From positions 1 to 10,390 of the forward strand of contig RFJS01000214.1 of the NCBI GenBank assembly GCA_003694825.1: a DNA stretch of 10,390 bases, in the 5' to 3' direction. Below the pieces are notes generated by a model. It did no database searches. It saw only the letters and a program-made list of their open reading frames with translations, and had not been told where the DNA came from. The stretch comes from Verrucomicrobiota bacterium (lineage in GTDB: Bacteria; Verrucomicrobiota; Verrucomicrobiia; Opitutales; Opitutaceae). Below are positions 7,098 to 10,390 of the stretch, one piece after another. Each line of letters begins with the position of its first letter. Position 1 is the first letter of the stretch. The position numbers were made by a program, and so were the translations under genes.

Positions 7098-7703
7098 ATG
7101 CCACAGCTCAAGGAAAGGTCCAAAACCAACGTCACGCTTGAGGATCTGCTCAAGCTCAAGCGGGCCGAGCGGCCGGCACCGGAATTCTGGGAAACATTTG
7201 ACCGTGAACTGCGCCGGCGGCAGCTCGCCTCACTGGTCACGGTGCGGCCCTGGTATGAGCGCGTCGGCCAGCTGACCCTGGTCGTCCTGAAGCGTGCAGC
7301 TCCCGTCGGCGTGGCCGCGGCCGCCCTTGCCGCCGGCATTCTCTCGGTAAACCGCACGCGAACGCAGAGCGAGGAGCCGATCTACACTGCGGCAAACGAA
7401 GAAACAGACACCGCTTTCATCCTGCTTCCGGAAGAACACATCGGGCGGGAAGCGTCGCAGCCGACGCCTTCTACCGAGAGCGACTCGTTCGCCGCGCTCT
7501 GGCAGGAAGACGACGTCGGCGTTCACTACGCGATCCGTGAGCTGGAGGCGCCAACACGCCAGCCCCGCCCGTTTGTCACCGCAGCCGCTCCACTCACTCT
7601 GTCTGCCACAAGCGATTCTTCCGGAGAGGTTTACCTGATGAACACGCTGACCTCCGCGCCGGCCATACCGTCCGCAGGTCGCTCTGAATCCGGTCGGTTC
7701 TGA
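7098..7703 (+). CDS. Single-pass membrane protein, candidate anti-sigma factor
   Basis: A 201-residue protein not recognised by a specific family. The N-terminal 50 residues are charged and helical (LEDLLKLKRAERPAPEFWETFDRELRRRQ falls in about 14-42). One hydrophobic segment at about 61-84, rich in Ala, Val and Leu but broken by Lys-Arg, is the likely membrane span. About 115 polar, Pro/Ser/Thr-rich residues follow and would face the periplasm. This layout, plus a start six bases after the sigma-factor stop, is typical of membrane anti-sigma factors. However, the protein has no cysteine at all, so it lacks the zinc-binding HxxxCxxC motif of the common ZAS class, and I see no RseA similarity. 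The assignment rests on context and topology only. It is followed ten bases later by the HtrA-like gene. Confidence 0.75.
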   Translation: MPQLKERSKTNVTLEDLLKLKRAERPAPEFWETFDRELRRRQLASLVTVRPWYERVGQLTLVVLKRAAPVGVAAAALAAGILSVNRTRTQSEEPIYTAANEETDTAFILLPEEHIGREASQPTPSTESDSFAALWQEDDVGVHYAIRELEAPTRQPRPFVTAAAPLTLSATSDSSGEVYLMNTLTSAPAIPSAGRSESGRF

Positions 7704-7713
7704 CGCGCTGCGG

Positions 7714-8820
7714 ATGCCCTTGTGCCGTGCCTTCAGCGTGCTCTGTATCCTGCTTGCGTGGGCGGCAGCCACCCTATCGTTTGGTTCGGATGCCGGCGCT
7801 GCTGAACGCCTCGGGCTGAAATCCCGTCTGACCGAAATCTATCGCGCGCATCGAAGCGCGGTCGTTCGCGTCAAGGTCGTCACCGAAAAGCTCGATTCCT
7901 CGGGAAAACCGACGCGATGGGTCTCCTCCGGGTTTTTCATCGATCGAAAAGGCCGGGTGCTGACAAATCTGGCCACCACCGACACGCCAACGCGCGTGTG
8001 GATCGAGGCAGACAGGCTTCCTTTTCTCGCCGAGATGGTCGGCTTCGATCCGGAGACGGGGTTGGCCCTCCTCCAGGTGGTGAAGCTTCCCCCTCGCTTC
8101 GAGGTCATCGGGTTGGAAGAAAGCCCGGAAACACTTCCCGTCGGCTCACTTGCCCTGGCGATCACCTCGCCTCTCGAGTTTGATCCCACACCCTTCCTCG
8201 GACTCGTCGCCGGCTACGAGAGCCAGTTTTCCAGCTTCCGGTTCCCCTTCACCTACATGCGCGTCACCATCCCCGCCGGCCCCGGCGAGAACGGCTCCCC
8301 CGTGCTCGATCTCGAAGGCAGGCTCGCAGGCATCTCTGTTGCCTCACTGCCCGACGTGCGATCGTCGTATCTGGTCCCAGCCCGGGCAGTCCGTCGGATC
8401 GTCCAGGACCTCGAAGAACTTGGTCGAGTCGCCTATGCCGACCTTCCAATCCGCTTCGCAGAACGACCAGACGCCCAGAAACTCGAACGCCTTGTCGTTG
8501 TCGACTACGTCTCCCCGGACAGCTCCGCCTCACGGGCCGATGTTCGCGTCGGCGACATTGTTCGGCAGCTCGGAAGCGTCACCGTTCGCAGTCTCAACGA
8601 CATCCGGGACGCGTTGTTCTACTCGCATCCGGGACAGTTCATCTCGCTCGAAGTCGAGCGCGACGGGCGCCGCATCCCCTTTGCGCTTCCCCTCGAAGAA
8701 AAGACAGCCCTTCACCCACCGCCCCCCCCACCGGCGGCACCGGAAGCGGAGAAACGCCAGCCCGACCAGAATCCGCCACCTCCCGGCCTTGCTCCACCGA
8801 CGCGCCCCCAAACGGGTTGA
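7714..8820 (+). CDS. Secreted HtrA-fold/PDZ protein lacking the catalytic triad (pseudoprotease)
   Basis: A 368-residue protein with a signal peptide (about 1-30, likely cleaved after AGAA), a trypsin-like S1C domain (about 40-232), one PDZ domain (about 240-326) and a proline-rich tail (335-368, with PPPPPP and PPPP runs). The HtrA/Deg backbone is plain: SSGFFIDRKGRVLTN, GFDPETGLALLQV, GPGENGSPVLDLEG. All three catalytic positions are nonetheless changed. The His of LTNNHV aligns with Ala87, the Asp of TDLAVL with Gly116, and the Ser of GNSGGP with Asn193. The only histidine between residues 31 and 235 is His46, far from the motif. Proteolysis is therefore unlikely, and a binding, chaperone or sensing role in the periplasm is more probable. 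Its operon position after a sigma factor and a membrane protein recalls DegS-type envelope signalling. ATG start, ten bases after the previous stop. Confidence 0.92.
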   Translation: MPLCRAFSVLCILLAWAAATLSFGSDAGAAERLGLKSRLTEIYRAHRSAVVRVKVVTEKLDSSGKPTRWVSSGFFIDRKGRVLTNLATTDTPTRVWIEADRLPFLAEMVGFDPETGLALLQVVKLPPRFEVIGLEESPETLPVGSLALAITSPLEFDPTPFLGLVAGYESQFSSFRFPFTYMRVTIPAGPGENGSPVLDLEGRLAGISVASLPDVRSSYLVPARAVRRIVQDLEELGRVAYADLPIRFAERPDAQKLERLVVVDYVSPDSSASRADVRVGDIVRQLGSVTVRSLNDIRDALFYSHPGQFISLEVERDGRRIPFALPLEEKTALHPPPPPPAAPEAEKRQPDQNPPPPGLAPPTRPQTG

Positions 8821-8855
8821 ATCCCACAGCGGCAGCGCCTGAAACTGCCTCCGGC

Positions 8856-9272
8856 ATGAAGGCGCATCACACACACCTGCAAATCCGCACCGCGGGACGC
8901 GGCACCTACGAAATCACAGACCAACTCCTGGAGGCGATTCGGTCTTCAGGCATCCAGGACGGCCTCGCCACCGTCTTTTGCCGACACACCAGCTGCAGTC
9001 TCGTCATCATGGAGAACGCAGACCCTTCAGCCCGGCATGATCTCGAGGCCTATTTCAATCGGATCGCCCCGGATGGAGACCCTGCCTATCTTCATTCCGC
9101 CGAAGGGCCGGACGACATGTCCGCCCACCTGCGCATGGCCCTGACCCGGACAAGCGAGACCATCCCCGTAATCGACGGGCGCCCCGCCCTCGGCACATGG
9201 CAGGGCCTGTTCCTCTTCGAGCATCGCACCGCGCCGCACCGCCGCTCGATCGTCATCACGGTCCTCGGATAG
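8856..9272 (+). CDS. yjbQ: YjbQ family protein (UPF0047), secondary thiamine-phosphate synthase type
   Basis: A 138-residue cytoplasmic protein matching E. coli YjbQ in length and along its whole sequence. Landmarks are the HTSCSLVIMENADPSARHDLE block (about residues 47-67), EGPDDMSAHLRMAL (about 86-99), GTWQGLFLFEHR (about 115-126) and a terminal PHRRSIVITVLG. E. coli YjbQ shows weak thiamine-phosphate synthase activity and the physiological role is uncertain, so the name states family, not proven function. I prefer the ATG at 8856, which gives the usual N-terminus. A TTG at 8817 in the same frame would overlap the previous stop by four bases and add 13 non-conserved residues; it is the alternative if translation is coupled. 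It is last in the sigma-factor operon and has no evident functional link to the genes before it. Confidence 0.92.
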   Translation: MKAHHTHLQIRTAGRGTYEITDQLLEAIRSSGIQDGLATVFCRHTSCSLVIMENADPSARHDLEAYFNRIAPDGDPAYLHSAEGPDDMSAHLRMALTRTSETIPVIDGRPALGTWQGLFLFEHRTAPHRRSIVITVLG

Positions 9273-9366
9273 ACCGCCGGCGGCACCTGCGGAAGCGTCG
9301 TGCCCGGCGAACCGCGCCAGGCGGCACTTCCCTTTCCGCGACATCATGCCGCCAGTTCCCAGGCAG

Positions 9367-9401
9367 AAAAAAAGCGGAGCGACGCTTCCGCGTCGCTCCG
9401 C
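9367..9401 (-). terminator. Intrinsic terminator of the secretin gene
   Basis: On the minus strand a perfect 12-base-pair stem (9401-9390 with 9385-9374) closes a GGAA tetraloop, a stable GNRA type, and is followed directly by seven T (9373-9367). It begins 32 bases beyond the secretin stop codon. On the plus strand no T-run follows the stem, so it should act only on the secretin transcript and not on yjbQ. The remaining intergenic sequence (9273-9366, 9402-9433) holds a short CCGCCGGCGG palindrome after yjbQ and nothing else I can name. Confidence 0.92.
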
Positions 9402-9433
9402 CCACACCTGGTTGAGGGCTGCTGGAACCAAAC

Positions 9434-10390
9434 TCAGTTCGAAGAAACGCGCGTTCCGGGGATGTCCGCCTCCGTGAGGCCCATGTCATCCATGGTTTCC
9501 TGACGGAAGACATCCTTGTAGGTCGCCCCGTCCGGCGAAAGGATCTTGGCCGTCACAAAGACGAGCAAGTTGCGCTTATCCATCTGCTTGTTGTTCGAGC
9601 GGAACAGGCGGCCGAGCACCGGAACATCACCGAGAACCGGGACCTTGGACTCACCGTCTGTCGTGACATTCTCGATAAGACCACCAAGACCGATGGTGTA
9701 GCCATCCTTGATCGCCACCTGGGTCTCGGTGCGCCGGGTCGAGATGATCGGAATCGTCGCACCGCCGGCACCACCGAACGTCGTCTCGCCGGAGCGGCTG
9801 CTCACCTGCGGATTGATCTTCAGCGTGATCAACCCGTCGTTGTTCACCTGCGGCGTCACGTGCATGATGATGCCGATATCTTTGTATTCGAAACCGCTGA
9901 CTTCAAAGGTGCCACGCTCCTGATTGTAGGTGTAATTCGGGATCGGAAACTGCTCACCGATCGAGATCACCGCCTCGGTGTTGTTCATCGTGACAACCGT
10001 CGGATTCGACACGAGCCGCGTCTCGGTCTGATTCTGCAGGGCGCTGAGGATCACATTGAACTCGGGCGCGGTAAACACGGCACCAAAGGTCCGCGAAGCC
10101 TCGGTCGACTCCGCGATGAGATCGAGGTCAGGATTCCGAATGTCCGAAGATCCCGTCAGCGTCGGAACCGGGTCGATGCCGAGCTTATAGTCCGAGAGCG
10201 AAGTCCAATTGACGCCAAGGTTCTTCAGATCCTTGTCCGCGACTTCGACAAACTTGCTCTCGATCATCACCTGCGCGGTCGCGCGATCGAGCTTCTCGAT
10301 AATCTCCTCGATCTTCTCGAGGCGCTTGGGACGCTCCGTGATGACCAGCGCATTACTGCGCTTGTCCACCTGGATCTTGCCCCCCTTCGA
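9434..10390 (-). CDS. Secretin (type II secretion/type IV pilus GspD-PilQ type), C-terminal part
   Basis: The frame is open to the right edge (SKGGKIQVDKRSNALVIT at the start of the visible part), so this is the C-terminal 318 or so residues of a longer protein; the apparent start at 10369 is an internal Val codon. The visible part covers the end of a periplasmic N domain (KIQVDKRSNALVITERP, then EEIIEKLDRATAQVMIESKFVEV) and the whole secretin beta-barrel domain. The barrel is marked by SNPTVVTMNNTEAVISIGEQFP and the hallmark VPVLGDVPVLGRLFRS near the end. Secretins form outer-membrane gates for type II secretion or for pili. Which machine this one serves cannot be told without the N-terminal domains and neighbours to the right. 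The C-terminus ends in about 35 polar residues. The terminator at 9367-9401 ends the transcript. Confidence 0.95.
   Translation of the reverse strand, partial: SKGGKIQVDKRSNALVITERPKRLEKIEEIIEKLDRATAQVMIESKFVEVADKDLKNLGVNWTSLSDYKLGIDPVPTLTGSSDIRNPDLDLIAESTEASRTFGAVFTAPEFNVILSALQNQTETRLVSNPTVVTMNNTEAVISIGEQFPIPNYTYNQERGTFEVSGFEYKDIGIIMHVTPQVNNDGLITLKINPQVSSRSGETTFGGAGGATIPIISTRRTETQVAIKDGYTIGLGGLIENVTTDGESKVPVLGDVPVLGRLFRSNNKQMDKRNLLVFVTAKILSPDGATYKDVFRQETMDDMGLTEADIPGTRVSSN

Noticed and set aside
9291..9335. GGAAG...CTTCC hairpin with a short CTTT after yjbQ as a plus-strand terminator
   Set aside because: The stem is broken by a large internal loop and there is no real T-run.

Overview
The window is GC-rich, densely coding bacterial DNA. 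The gene content suggests a Gram-negative, anaerobic or facultative member of the PVC group, most likely Verrucomicrobiota. The pointers are a pilus/type II-style secretin, an anaerobic sulfatase-maturase-type radical SAM enzyme, a large multiheme cytochrome carrying HEAT/TPR repeats, and an ECF sigma factor followed by a small membrane protein and an HtrA-like protein. The taxonomic placement is inference; there is no rRNA or other marker gene here.

Layout. (1) Minus strand, 6296 down to 147: five genes in one direction. They are a radical SAM anaerobic sulfatase maturase homologue, an octaheme c-type cytochrome with a C-terminal repeat domain, an unrecognised acidic protein with a CxxCxxC cluster, a thymidine/pyrimidine-nucleoside phosphorylase, and a YdiI/MenI-like hotdog thioesterase. 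Gaps are 25-30 bases except for 156 bases after the cytochrome gene, so there may be two transcription units. (2) A 165-base divergent intergenic region (6297-6461) holds a strong imperfect hairpin and a 9-base direct repeat. (3) Plus strand, 6462 to 9272: an ECF sigma factor, a cysteine-free single-pass membrane protein, a secreted HtrA/PDZ protein and a YjbQ protein, closely spaced and probably one operon. (4) Minus strand, 10390 down to 9434: the 3' part of a secretin gene entering from the right edge, ended by a clear intrinsic terminator at 9367-9401. It converges on yjbQ.

How the genes may work together. The plus-strand cluster looks like an envelope-sensing module: a sigma factor, a candidate membrane anti-sigma protein and a periplasmic HtrA-fold protein. 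All three catalytic positions of the HtrA protein are substituted, so it should bind rather than cut. The minus-strand cluster pairs a cytoplasmic radical SAM enzyme with an exported multiheme cytochrome, then turns to nucleoside salvage and acyl-CoA hydrolysis; no sulfatase lies in the window.

I see no CRISPR array, tRNA, rRNA, insertion sequence or phage gene. The most unusual items are the inactive HtrA protein in its sigma-factor cassette, the maturase/cytochrome pair, and the unrecognised CxxCxxC protein. None is proof of a new system.
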